This document shows positions 1-9,447 of a stretch of 64,000 nt of DNA, in pieces; the stretch's first letter is position 1; each line of letters begins with the position of its first letter. The position numbers and the translations under genes were made by a program. This stretch comes from Melastoma dodecandrum (taxonomy: Eukaryota; Streptophyta; Magnoliopsida; Myrtales; Melastomataceae): NCBI GenBank assembly GCA_029817715.1, contig JARUPY010000387.1, positions 620,001 through 684,000 on the forward strand. Reading direction: 5' to 3'. The notes beneath the pieces are model-generated. The model saw nothing but the letters and a program-made list of their open reading frames with translations. It had not been told where the DNA came from and made no database searches.

Positions 1-435
1 AAAATCTTCATAGACTGCCGTGGCTTTCTTTGATTTTCTAAGTGTTTTGCTCTTGTTTGCTTTGTTTCTGAGTATTTGTTTTTCCTGTTCACGGAGGTTC
101 TCCTGTGAGTATTTGCTTTGTTTTTCTGAGTATTGATTGTTCACGAAGGATGTCTTGATTACAGATGAAGTGTAAGAAGAATAAGGGAGTTACCTCCAAG
201 TGATCGATAAAAGTTGATGAAAATTGTCTAATTCTCATGTCCACTTTTTTTTTGGATTTTCCGAAGGATTTGTACCGAAATCCATCATGAAAAGAAACAA
301 ATATTAAATGATGAATAAGTTAAAAAAGAGTTCATATTATTCAAGACAGGGGAAAAGCCGTAACATCACAATTGACCATATACACTAAACGTTTACTCTT
401 TCAACAGAAGCTGTGACTTCCTCGTAAAGGAGACG
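1..435. other. 3' flank of a PR-10 gene lying left of the window
   Basis: The first bases match the sequence directly after the stop codon of the PR-10 gene at 13577-14139 (from 14158 onward) almost exactly. The window therefore opens about 18 bases past the stop of an unseen plus-strand PR-10 gene. No coding region or RNA gene is visible here. Confidence 0.75.
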
Positions 436-677
436 GTGAGATGGACTGGTGACGTCATGGGATGTCACTACAACATTCATCGACTCTTATTTGATCCAAT
501 TGTTAAACCATGTGATGACAATGTCATTCCATCAATCTCACTCTCACGTAACACTTGTAGTGAAGCTCTCTACCCTCATTTAACCTATCATATAGGGACA
601 AACCACGAGGAAATACTATAAGTTGGTTTTTACAGAATGTTAATGAGAGATATCTGGCTAACACGAAGAAAAAGATC

Positions 678-1021
678 GTGATTGTGAATATGACGTTTAA
701 TAATCTATTCCTGTTTAGGAAGAACGCTTGCAACAACATTATTCTCCAAAATGAGGTTACATATGATTTTCATCCTTGTCATCAAGTATGTACATTTGAA
801 TCGAAAAGTTCTAGCTTTGTTGAAGCAGGAGAATATAGAGATAGACTACCTTCAATGCACTTTGTAGTAGGTAACAAGGATGCCTCTTTGGAAAACATAA
901 CCGTCTTACATTTCCAAATATTTCATGGAGAGCTCAAGTCCCTTTGAGTCGGTTCATGTGGACATTTGTGAACCAACTCAAAATCCTTCTTTCGGCAATG
1001 GAAGATACTTTCTGTTATTCG
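678..1021 (+). pseudogene. Ty1/copia pol relic (pre-integrase / integrase start)
   Basis: Translated pieces in more than one frame resemble the segment of copia polyproteins that runs into the integrase core. Near 935-1021 there is a motif of the type VHxDICxPxxxPSFGxxRYFLLF, which is the start of the copia integrase core. Stops and frame changes break it throughout, so it is not functional. The match ends abruptly at 1021, where PR-10 promoter sequence begins. The same 50-odd bases occur at 26893-26947, where the integrase continues further. A second copy is at 14835-15178. Confidence 0.55.
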
Positions 1022-1063
1022 TACTTTTTTTTTCGAAAGTAAAATGTTTGGCGGCGATCGGAC

Positions 1064-1276
1064 TGTCATAGTCTGATTCATCGGATATGATAAGACTTCG
1101 GTTGGTCGTAATATTAGTTTGAGGAAAAAATATATTTGGTAAGATCGGACCAGATCGACGGGGAATGAATAAAGAATTATATCATTTTTTTTAAAATAAA
1201 AAAAACAATGTCAGTGTCACGGGCTGATTCATCAGATAATGCCAACACTCCGGTCGGTCGTGTATTATTTTGGACA
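1064..1276 (+). promoter_or_regulatory. Two copies of a ~60-bp promoter module upstream of the PR-10 gene at 1408
   Basis: A block with core CTGATTCATCRGATA, followed by a GGTYGGTCGT box, occurs at about 1064-1124 and again at 1215-1276. Related single copies lie upstream of the PR-10 genes at 6411 (6051-6113), 20575 (about 20212-20275) and 50006 (49621-49685). Conservation between the two PR-10 subfamilies suggests a shared regulatory block, but no known factor site was identified. Confidence 0.4.
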
Positions 1277-1343
1277 TCCGATGCCTTTACTTGCCTTATC
1301 CTTGTCTTGACATATGACTACGTTCAAAATTCCACACTTATCC

Positions 1344-1384
1344 TTATAAATACAAGCATTCGGGGGGAAGGCTTGTATTTATAA
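1344..1384 (+). promoter_or_regulatory. TATA box within a perfect 14-bp inverted repeat
   Basis: The arm TTATAAATACAAGC (1344-1357) and its exact reverse complement (1371-1384) flank a 13-base G-rich loop. The left arm contains the likely TATA box. The start codon lies only 23 bases after the right arm, so the 5' leader would be very short and the hairpin would overlap the transcription start. The same structure is upstream of the genes at 15565, 24163 and 27966. Confidence 0.6.
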
Positions 1385-1407
1385 TTCCGTCTCGACCCGC
1401 TAAGGAA

Positions 1408-2113
1408 ATGGGGTTTAGCGTGGTCTCCAAGCAGTTAACCTCCACCGTCTCCCCCGCCAGGCTCTTCAAGGCGCTCGTCACCGACTCTCACGTCCTCATC
1501 CCCAAGGCCATCTCCGGGGGCATCCAGAGCATCGAGTTCCTCGAGGGCGATGGTGGTGTCGGCAGCATCAGGCAGACCAACCTCCTGGATGGTTAGCGTA
1601 CTGCCGGGCATGCTAGTGTTGAACTTCATTCAATTTTTCCTGATAACTGGTGTATTTTATGGTGGTGGTGTCGTTGAATAAATAAAAAAAAAAAAAAAAA
1701 TTGAAAGCGCAGGCGGGAAGCTCAAGTACATGAAGCACAGGGTAGACGTGCTCGATGTCGAGAACCTGCGTTGCAAGTACACCCTCGTCGAATGTGATGT
1801 CGACTTTGAGAAGCTCGACTCCGTCGTGTATGACCTAATGTTCCAGGCTGCTCCTGGCGGGGGAAGTGTGTGCAGGATGACTACCACTTACCATGGGAAG
1901 AAAGGGTGCAGTCTGGCAGGGGAGGACCTCAAGGAGGGGAAGCTGAGTGTCGTCTCACTTGCTTTGAGTTCCTGGATCTTCCCGTGTTTTCCCCATTCCT
2001 TATTATTAGTTCCTTTTCTTCTGCATGAAAATGAGATCTTTCAGCAGATTGACAAAACGAGGAAAGATTTCAGCCAGCAGTCATTAAGAGAGGATTTCAC
2101 GGGAATTTCATAA
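1408..2113 (+). CDS. PR-10 / Bet v 1-like protein with a foreign C-terminus (MGFSVV subfamily)
   Basis: Exon 1 is 1408-1591 and exon 2 is 1713-2113, with a 121-bp GT-AG intron that ends in a long A tract. The reading frame is 194 codons. Residues 1-~144 follow the PR-10 fold, including the glycine-rich loop EGDGGVG at 46-52. After KLSVVSL the frame enters unrelated sequence at 1960. It therefore lacks the C-terminal helix ending HPEECA, which the sister gene at 23578-24163 still has, and ends in about 50 unrelated residues. Loss of that helix would remove part of the ligand cavity lid, so the product is probably not a normal PR-10. The foreign sequence leads into the 3' side of the neighbouring GARS gene. 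The same break is present at 15565-16270. Confidence 0.7.
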
Positions 2114-2421
2114 GCAATTTTATTACAACAATTGAACATCGCGTGTGTATCGTTTGTTGGCAATAAAATATCGACTCTCTCAACAAAACATGAAAAAATA
2201 TGCGTTAGATATGGTAACGACCAGCGAGCGAGCGGCCGCCAATGTTAGTGATAGGTCTCGAAACGAGGGAGGGGGTGATTGTTTACTAACCTGATAAGAG
2301 ACGGATTTGACCCCATAAGCGACATAGTTTTAATTAAATAATAAATAATAAAAAAATCTATTTCAAAAAGATCTCAAAAGATTTTAATATAAACACCAAT
2401 AGAAAAGAATATTTTGTCAAA
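2114..2421. other. Convergent intergenic stretch, GARS 3' flank
   Basis: This AT-rich stretch has no coding signal. It lies between the chimeric PR-10 frame and the GARS stop codon and probably contains the GARS 3' untranslated region. It includes a short CpG-rich patch near 2220-2235 (GCGAGCGAGCGGCCGC). Confidence 0.5.
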
Positions 2422-4352
2422 CTACTTTTGGAGAAGTGCTCGCCATCCGATATCATTCCGGTTGAACCCACCTGGCCAATCAATAACTTCGACAGCTCCA
2501 TAAGCTCTTTCCCGAGCTTCTTCTAGATCTCTTCCCTTGGCAGTAATACCAAGCACACGACCTCCCACAGCAATGAAGTTTCCTTCTGCATTGAAGGCAG
2601 TCCCCGCATGAAACACCTTCACGTCTGAAGACATATTGTCTGCTTCCTCAAGATTGCGAATCACGCTTCCCTTTTCATAGGATCCAGGGTAACCCTTGCT
2701 TGCCATAACTACTACCATCGCAGAGCCAGGAGACCAATTCAGGGAGACCTTACTTAACTCTCCTTTGCAAGCAGCAAGCAGGACTTGGGCCAAATCCAAT
2801 TCCAATCTAAACATCAAGACCTGGATATCACCCCAAAATGCTAAAAGAGATCAACAAACTATCAAAAGAGAGAGAACCCAGATCATTTCACAAAATCTAT
2901 AAGACGAACCAAATTGCGAAGGGTCGGAAAGTATAAAGTCATAATCAACTTATAATAACAAAGAGCAAGCTACATCAACAAACCTGGCATTCAGGATCTC
3001 CAAACCGCACATTATACTCGATAAGTTTTGGCAATCCAGACTTCTTCTCTATCATAAGTCCAGCGTAAAGGACGCCAACATATTTGCAACCCTCCGCTGC
3101 CATTGCTCTGATTGTTGGCACAATGATGGTACTCATGACTGTGGATTGCAACTCCGGAGTCACGATTGGAGCAGGAGAATAAGCACCCATTCCCCCAGTA
3201 TTAGGCCCTGTATCGCCATCACCGACGCGCTTGTGGTCCTGTGCTGATTCCATGGCTATAGCATTCTCTCCGTCCACCAGTGCGAAGAAGGAAGCTTCTT
3301 CTCCTTCAAGATACTCCTCTACAATGACCTTTCCACCAGCAGAACCGAAATCCCCCTTCACGAGCATAGAGTCAACAGCTTCATATGCCTCGTCCAATGT
3401 CATTGCAACAATGACTCCTTTTCCAGCTGCCAAACCATCAGCTTTTATCACAATAGGAGCACCTTGCTCCTTGATGTACTCAATGGCAGAAGGCGCATCT
3501 GTGAAAGTTCTGTACTGCAGCAGATATCCAGAATCCTCTCAGGAATGCAATTTCAATTTTGAAGAACAGGTCAATTTTACAGACACCGCTGATTATCATG
3601 CAGACATATTTTCACAGGACTATAATAAAGCAACCAACCTTCGCCGTCGGAATCTGATACTTGTAGCAAAGGTTTTTCATGAAGTCCTTGGAGCTCTCCA
3701 GAGCAGCAGCTTCCGAAGAAGGCCCAAATGCAGGGACACCAGCAGCAACCAAATCATTCACAAGGCCAGAAACAAGAGGAGCCTCCGGACCCACTACCAC
3801 AAGCCCCACTCCCTTGTCACGACAGAAGGAGATAACAGCAGCACTATCGGCAACATCAAGGTCCGGCAAGCAGGTGGCATCCCCCGAACTAGAAATTCCA
3901 GCATTGCCAGGAGCACAGAAAACCAATTGGCACGACGGGGAACGGCCCAAGGCAAAGCAAAGAGCGTGCTCCCTGCCTCCTCCACCTATTACCAAAACCA
4001 CCAGCCTTTCTGGCGAAGGGGACAACAATTAAAAACAAAAAAAAGGAGGCATCGACCAATCAACAAACCAGAAAAGACGAACGTGGAAACACAACAGAGG
4101 GTTACCGGCGGCAGGATCACCGGAGGCGGGTAGATCGGAAGCTCGAGGGGCACGCCAGAATGACGATCGAGGATGACTAAACACGGGAGACTGCGGCGTT
4201 GTTACCAGAGGGTCGTTGATTAGATGAGGGAGAAGATTGGAACAGGAAAAGGGGGGTAATGGATCATAGGCAAGGCTATTATTGGAGAAGCAGCAGCTAC
4301 GTTTGGGTATGCACAAGGCAAATGAGATTGCAGAGGTTGCGGCCACAGACAT
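2422..4352 (-). CDS. PUR2: Phosphoribosylamine-glycine ligase (GARS), plastid-targeted, copy A
   Basis: GARS joins phosphoribosylamine and glycine using ATP, the second step of de novo purine synthesis. In plants the enzyme acts in plastids. Four exons can be read on the minus strand: 4352-4106, 4009-3639, 3514-2984 and 2820-2422. All junctions are GT-AG and in frame, giving 515 residues, the usual plant length. Exon 1 encodes a Ser/Arg/Pro-rich N-terminus typical of a transit peptide. Residues 91-99 are GGGGREHAL, the start of the N domain. The ATP-grasp part carries [10 protein letters not shown] (230-239), a [21 protein letters not shown] block and [10 protein letters not shown] at the end of exon 3. 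I see no disabling mutation. The start is the first methionine before the transit-like region. The gene lies between PR-10 genes with no functional link and is duplicated at 16579-18518. Confidence 0.93.
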
Positions 4353-5195
4353 GATGGCAATTCAGAAAGAATCCCGGAAGGAGATATTAGATGAGTTGGT
4401 GGGGGCGGGAAGGAGGAGATCTGAACTTGGGTTTGAGTTTGGGTTTAGGGTTGCTTTCTTTCCTTCCCCCAACGGACAGACAGACTGTCCTTCGTCTTTC
4501 TTTGGCCTTTTTCTTTTATTTTTCCAAATATAATATTTCATCTTTTAATTTCAACGAAATAATCTTTTTATGGTAAAATATCGAGTCAAATTTTGGGTGA
4601 TCTTTCATTTTTAGTTTAATATTTGAAAAGTACTCGTGACAATCAATGTTATAAATCTTTTATGGTCTAATTTAATACGTGACTTATTTTAGTTTTTTTT
4701 TATATTCCGTGGAGATAAAATATTTTTTTTTTATTTCACCCCTAAAAACCTTAATCTCCCTGGTGCGCCTCAATAAGGTGAATTTCTCTTATCATAAAAA
4801 TCTTCCTCGCACGCCTCAATAAGGTGAGTTTTTCTTATGTAGAGTATTTTTTGCAAAAATTATTTGACGTCTATTACCCAAATTGATTAGGGCGCTTAAT
4901 TTTCTGAGGTGATCTTTAAAAAAAAAAATATTTTCTGTCATCGTCTTTATTGTTTATGGTAATAAGGATCAGAACATCCCCGCACTTTCATCAACTTTTA
5001 TTCTATTCTTCTTATACTTGTTCATCTGTAATAAGGATCTTGTCACCAACAATCGATCTCTCTTCCAGTGTTCTCACAGGAGGATAACCTCCGTGAACAG
5101 TAAACAAAAAATACTCAGAAACAAAGCAAACAAGAGCAACAACACTTGGAATTCAAAAGCCTTGGCAGTCTATGAAGAGTTTGTTTTTGGTTGAT
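4353..5195. other. GARS upstream region and 3' flank of the next PR-10 gene
   Basis: This AT-rich stretch has homopolymer runs. A short direct repeat, CGCCTCAATAAGGTGA, occurs near 4766 and 4816. From about 4955 the sequence matches the 3' flank of the PR-10 gene at 12073, so 4955 marks the approximate end of the GARS-bearing segment. No gene is visible. Confidence 0.5.
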
Positions 5196-5757
5196 TTAAG
5201 CACACTCCTCGGGGTGGGCGACGAGGTACTCCTCTACGGCCTTGAACAGCCCGCTGGCCCTCAGCTTCCCTTCCTTCACCTCCTCCACCTTCAGCTCGTA
5301 CCCTGCCTTCACATGGTACTCGCTCGTCATCTTGCAGACACATCCCCCTCCGGGAGCGGCCTCGAACTTGATCTCGGAGACGACGGACTCGACCTTCTCA
5401 AATTCGATGTCGCATCCGATGAGGGTGTACTTGGTATATAGGTTGTCAACGTCGACCACATCAATCCTGTGCTTCATGAACTTGAGCTTCCCGCCTATGA
5501 TGATTTCGGAGCCATAAGAATGCCATAACATTCAATGAAGGTTTGGCGGTAGTCTGTAAGGCACTACACTTACCATCGACGAGGTTGGTCTGCTTGATGC
5601 TGCCGGCACCGCCATCGCCCTCGAGGAACTCGACGCTCTTGATGCCGCCAGGGACGGCCTTGGGGATGAAGACATGGGATTCGGTGACTAGGGCCTTGAA
5701 GAGCCTGGAGGGGGAGACGGTGCTGGTGAACTCCTCGGTGTAGGAAGTAACTGCCAT
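5196..5757 (-). CDS. PR-10 / Bet v 1-like protein
   Basis: Exon 1 is 5757-5574 and exon 2 is 5494-5196, with a 79-bp intron in phase 1 of codon 62. The product is 160 residues, the standard PR-10 length. PR-10 proteins are cytosolic and bind small hydrophobic ligands in a cavity formed by a seven-stranded sheet and a long C-terminal helix. Visible marks are the glycine-rich loop EGDGGAG (46-52), which includes the conserved family glutamate, the KHRID strand after the intron, and the C-terminal helix FKAVEEYLVAHPEECA. Distinguishing residues are SPSRLF near position 15 and DVDN at the start of exon 2. A TATA box (TATAAATA, 5885-5878) lies 121 bases before the start. It is divergently paired with the gene at 6411. 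Confidence 0.93.
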
Positions 5758-6410
5758 TTTGTCTTTGTGAATGTGTAAGAAGTTGAAGAAGCTTTTGGGA
5801 AGGTGATTGTTGTTATGAAAATTAGTTGAAGTTGGTTTAATTTTTGGGATGGGAGAGAAGTGAGAAAACCATTCCTCTATTTATAAGGGGAGGTGTGGAC
5901 AACATCCTCGTCATCTTTTCGAAGGCCCTCAAACTTTGAATGTTGAGGGCACCCCATCATGGACTCACAGTGGGAAGCCTTTTCTAGAAGGGTGACCGCC
6001 TGATTAGGACATCAGGGAGTTTCCCATTATCACACCATTTCCATGTCACAGGCTGATTCCATCGGAGGACGACGCATCGATTCTTGGCGATCGTACATTA
6101 TTTTGGACATTAAAATATCAGGAAATGTTTTTAGTAATGGGGGGATTCATATTTTTTATCCGACATTGATGTGAAGAAAAAGGAAGAGTGGGGTCGGCGG
6201 CCTTTGAGTTGCAATCTATGAATAGATTGATTCTGACCATTCAAAGATGATCGGCTAACATATTCCCTACTTTCCAATATATAAATACGTGTGTTCCGAA
6301 GGATTACATCTTCCATCCCAAAATCACACTCTCCAACCTTCATAAAAACCATCTCTTCCGTCAATCATCACCCACCCACTTTCCCTCTTCCTTCTCGACC
6401 TACAAACAAA
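5758..6410. promoter_or_regulatory. Divergent promoter region between two PR-10 genes
   Basis: This 653-bp gap holds a minus-strand TATA box (5878-5885) and a plus-strand TATATAAATA (6278-6287), each about 120 bases from its start codon. A copy of the shared promoter module lies at 6051-6113. The spacing suits two core promoters with possible shared upstream elements. Confidence 0.6.
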
Positions 6411-6972
6411 ATGGCAGTGACTTCCTACACCGAGGAGTTCACCTCCACCATCTCCCCCACCAGGCTCTTCAAGGCCCTTGTCACTGAATCCCACGTCTTC
6501 ATCCCCAAGGCCGTCCCCGGAGGCATCAAGAGTGTCGAGTTCCTCGAAGGCAATGGTGGTGCCGGCAGCATCAAGCAGACCAACCTCGTCGATGGTAAGT
6601 GTAGTGCCTTACAGACTAGCGCCAAACCTTCATTGAATGTTATGGCATTCTTATGGCTCCAAAATCATCATAGGCGGGAAGCTCAAGTTCATGAAGCACA
6701 GGATTGACGTGGTCGATGTCGAGAATCTGTACACCAAGTACACCCTCATCGGATGCGACATCGAATTCGAGAAGGTGGAGTCCGTCGTCTCCGAGATCAA
6801 GTTCGAGGCCGCTCCAGGAGGCGGATGCATCTGCAAGATGACGAGCGAGTACCACGTGAAGGCAGGGTACGAGCTGAAGGTGGAGGAGGTGAAGGAGGGG
6901 AAGCTGAGGGCCAGCGGGCTGTTCAAGGCCGTCGAGGAATACCTTGTCGCCCACCCCGAGGAGTGCGTTTAA
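6411..6972 (+). CDS. PR-10 / Bet v 1-like protein
   Basis: Exon 1 is 6411-6594 and exon 2 is 6674-6972, separated by a 79-bp intron that is nearly identical to that of the divergent neighbour. The protein has 160 residues. It differs from the cluster norm at ISPTRLF (14-20), in the loop EGNGGAG (46-52), where Asn matches the classic Bet v 1 loop, and at GGGCICKM. It ends ECV instead of ECA. All of these are shared with the gene at 20575, its partner in the tandem duplication. The start is supported by the TATA box 125 bases upstream and by alignment with every paralogue. Confidence 0.93.
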
Positions 6973-8378
6973 ACACGCATTCCGATCAACCGGAAATTAC
7001 TTCGTGTTTTTTACTTACAAGAGTTTTCAGTTTAGAATTTTCTATTATTCACGGGTGTTTTTTCCCTCAACCAAGGGTTAATCCGAGATTGAAGGGGGTT
7101 TGGAAATGTAATAATAAGAGATGGAGATCAATGAAAAAGACTGCCTCCACCTCATTCTTGCTCTGTTCTTTCTTTTTGTTCGATCTCTCTTCCGTGGCAA
7201 TTTGCTACGTTTGATTTCTTGTCCCGTTAATCCAGACCGGGTCCTTTCTCTTGGTCATTCTCCGGGTTTCCCAGGTTCCTTGCCCGATAATGCACTCAAG
7301 AAAGAAGCCTCAAACGTTCTTGAACGTGCAACCTCTCTTCTGCTTTGATTCGGTTTGTTGGATTTCTTGTCCTCTTGTTTCCCAGAGTGTACTTCTGAGT
7401 TTCTTGCCATGGGATGCCAGCGAGACTGCCTCCATTGATCTAGTTTTGCACGTTTCTTTCAGTTTGATCTCTATTGCAGTAAGCCGTTTGTTGGATTTAT
7501 TGTCCTCATGGTGGAAGGTATAATTCCGATCGAGTCCTTTTCTTTGCTATCCTCGGGATTGTTGGTTTCACCACATGAGCTTCCATTTTTTGATCGAGAT
7601 GCAGAGACTTCTTACTGTTTTCATTTCAATTGTCTCTGAAGACACCTTCCATTTTTCAAAACACTACTTGTGTGGAGACGTCTTGATATTGTCAGAGGTT
7701 CGCGATACGGCCAGACATGTCATTGTTGTGAGTGTAGCTCATTCCTTCCAAGGTTGAGAGCGTTCCCTCCCTCCAGTCTTGTTTCTGTGAGCACCTTTTG
7801 ATCCGGTCATTGACTTCTTGCTTGTATACATGTAAATGCAGTAATGCTTCTCCTACCGTCTTGTGTTAACATATCATATTTCTTTTTGATACATGATAAA
7901 TGACATGAACTAAGCAAAATCTCAGAATGATCTGTCATGAGATTCGGGGTGTGATGGAATCTTAGGCTTAATCTGAAATGAAAGTTCTTACAGTGGAGGT
8001 GAACTCCATGGTGTACAAAGTCGTTGCCATTGTACTTAGAAATGTGTAAGACCTTGCTCGAGTAGTCATAACTTAGTTGTGATGGACGGTAATGACAATG
8101 TTGGGGAGGGCCTCCTCTTTAGCCTACCAATCCCCCAAAACAAACTTTGAATGGAGAAGAGCACCCCGGGATGGACCGGCCGAAACATTATTTTCTAGAT
8201 GGTCGCTTTGGGACAGCCCCCCATGTTCAATTCGGGTTCTCATTTATTTGCCACTCGATCTTTAATCTAAACTACTAATATTGTCTCCTTCTATGTCTGC
8301 CAAAAACAAAGTTAGAAGCAGCTTCAAAAAGGTTACCCGCTGTGAGTCCATGACGAGGTGCTCTGAACAGTCCACCGA

Positions 8379-8380
<2 letters not shown>
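6973..8380. other. PR-10 intergenic region, no intact gene
   Basis: This is the 3' flank of the gene at 6411 followed by about 800 bp (7246-8020) that recurs at about 21409-22190 and inverted at 29940-30723. Short open frames here have no recognisable domain. The stretch 8021-8380 is the upstream region of the gene at 8534 and is repeated at 13085-13445. A 40-bp PR-10 exon-1 relic lies at 7991-8030. Confidence 0.5.
7991..8030 (-). pseudogene. PR-10 exon 1 relic (first 13-14 codons)
   Basis: Read on the minus strand, the 40 bases encode a start such as MATTLYTMEFTSTV, matching the N-terminus of the MAVTSY subfamily. The match stops there. It sits divergently to the gene at 8534, as a partner would in the divergent pairs elsewhere. 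In the other two copies (22157-22196 and 29934-29973) the ATG has become GTG. Confidence 0.6.
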
Positions 8381-8409
<29 letters not shown>

Positions 8410-8418
8410 GTATAAATA
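8381..8418 (+). promoter_or_regulatory. Run of 29 cytosines directly before the TATA box
   Basis: C29 occupies 8381-8409, followed by G and then TATAAATA (8411-8418), 115 bases before the start codon at 8534. The homologous promoters at 13448-13461 and 22547-22562 have only about 6-7 cytosines here, so this copy has expanded or the tract was misread in assembly. Confidence 0.8.
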
Positions 8419-8533
8419 GAGGAATGCTTTCTCCCTTCTCTCCCATCTCAAAACTCAAACCACCTTCAACTAAGCTTTACAGCACCTCAGCTTCCCAAAT
8501 CTTCATCAACTTCTCACACATTCACCAAGAGAA

Positions 8534-9094
8534 ATGGCGGTTACCAGCTACACCGAGGAGTTCACCTCCACCGTCTCCCCTGCCAGGCTCTTCAAGGCCC
8601 TTGTCACTGAATCCCACGTCTTCATCCCAAAGGCCGTCCCCGGTGGAATCAAGAGCGTCGAGTTCCTCGAGGGTGATGGCGGTGCCGGCAGCATCAAGCA
8701 GACCAACCTCGTTGATGGTAAGGGTAGTGCCTTACAGATTAGCGCAAACCTTCATCGAATGTTGTGGCATTCTTATGGCTCCGAAATGATTATAGGCGGG
8801 AAGCTCAAGTTCATGAAGCACAGGATTGATGTGGTCGATGTTGACAACCTATATACCAAGTACACCCTCATCGGATGTGACATCGAATTTGAGAAGGTGG
8901 AGTCTGTCGTCTCCGAGATCAAGTTCGAGGCCGCTCCCGGAGGCGGATGCGTGTGCAGGATGACGAGCGAGTACCACGTGAAGGCAGGGTATGAGCTGAA
9001 GGTGGAGGAGGTCAAGGAAGGGAAGCTGAGGGCCAGCGGACTGTTCAAGGCCGTGGAGGACTACCTCGTCGCCCACCCCGAGGAGTGCGCTTAA
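8534..9094 (+). CDS. PR-10 / Bet v 1-like protein
   Basis: Exon 1 is 8534-8717 and exon 2 is 8796-9094, giving 160 residues. The intron is 78 bp with no in-frame stop, so unspliced RNA would still read through as 186 residues with a 26-residue insert. Splicing is favoured because the GTAAGG donor and ATAG acceptor align with all paralogues and the insert would fall directly after the ligand-loop region. Distinguishing residues are DVDN, CVCRM and AVEDYLV. The equivalent in the second tandem copy is the gene at 22678, but the two differ at more positions than other A/B pairs. Confidence 0.92.
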   Translation: MAVTSYTEEFTSTVSPARLFKALVTESHVFIPKAVPGGIKSVEFLEGDGGAGSIKQTNLVDGKGSALQISANLHRMLWHSYGSEMIIGGKLKFMKHRIDVVDVDNLYTKYTLIGCDIEFEKVESVVSEIKFEAAPGGGCVCRMTSEYHVKAGYELKVEEVKEGKLRASGLFKAVEDYLVAHPEECA

Positions 9095-9447
9095 ACAACA
9101 GTCGAGGTTATTCACCGAAGCTTCAATACAAGTGTTCGGCTTTTCTCTGTTTTTTTTCTTTATCTTTTTCTGGTTTCGTTCCCAAATTGAGGTGGTTGTG
9201 TGAGAGAGAGTGAGATCAATGTCAAAGGATCGAGTAATCAAATGAATGAACATCGAATAAGATGGTTTTGTATTGGATCAAGTGAGAGTCGATCTGAGGT
9301 TCTCTTAAACGCAAAGATTTGACTGATCGCTTAGAACAAGGTCAGACGAACTTGAGGATTTCAATGATCGTTTTTAACATATTTTTGGAGGGATTACGGC
9401 CTCAATCACACATTAGTTAGTGGTGTAGTAAACACGTACACAACATC
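9095..9447. other. 3' flank of the PR-10 gene at 8534
   Basis: The first ~190 bases match the 3' flanks of the genes at 22678 and 55552. The tandem-copy match to 23,240-23,430 ends near 9275-9290. No gene is seen. Confidence 0.5.

Noticed and set aside
3231..4133. 300-residue plus-strand open frame (second copy at 17388-18290)
   Set aside because: It is antisense to GARS exons 2-3, crosses GARS introns, and has no domain. The GARS frame on the other strand has conserved motifs.
6291..6707. Frames of 98-144 residues running from PR-10 exon 1 through the intron
   Set aside because: They continue out of frame into exon 2 after reading the intron. The GT-AG spliced form matches the family length of 160 residues.
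8773..9048. 91-residue frames antisense to PR-10 exon 2, repeated at every copy
   Set aside because: They are mirror frames kept open by the composition of the highly similar exon 2. Their position always follows the PR-10 gene.
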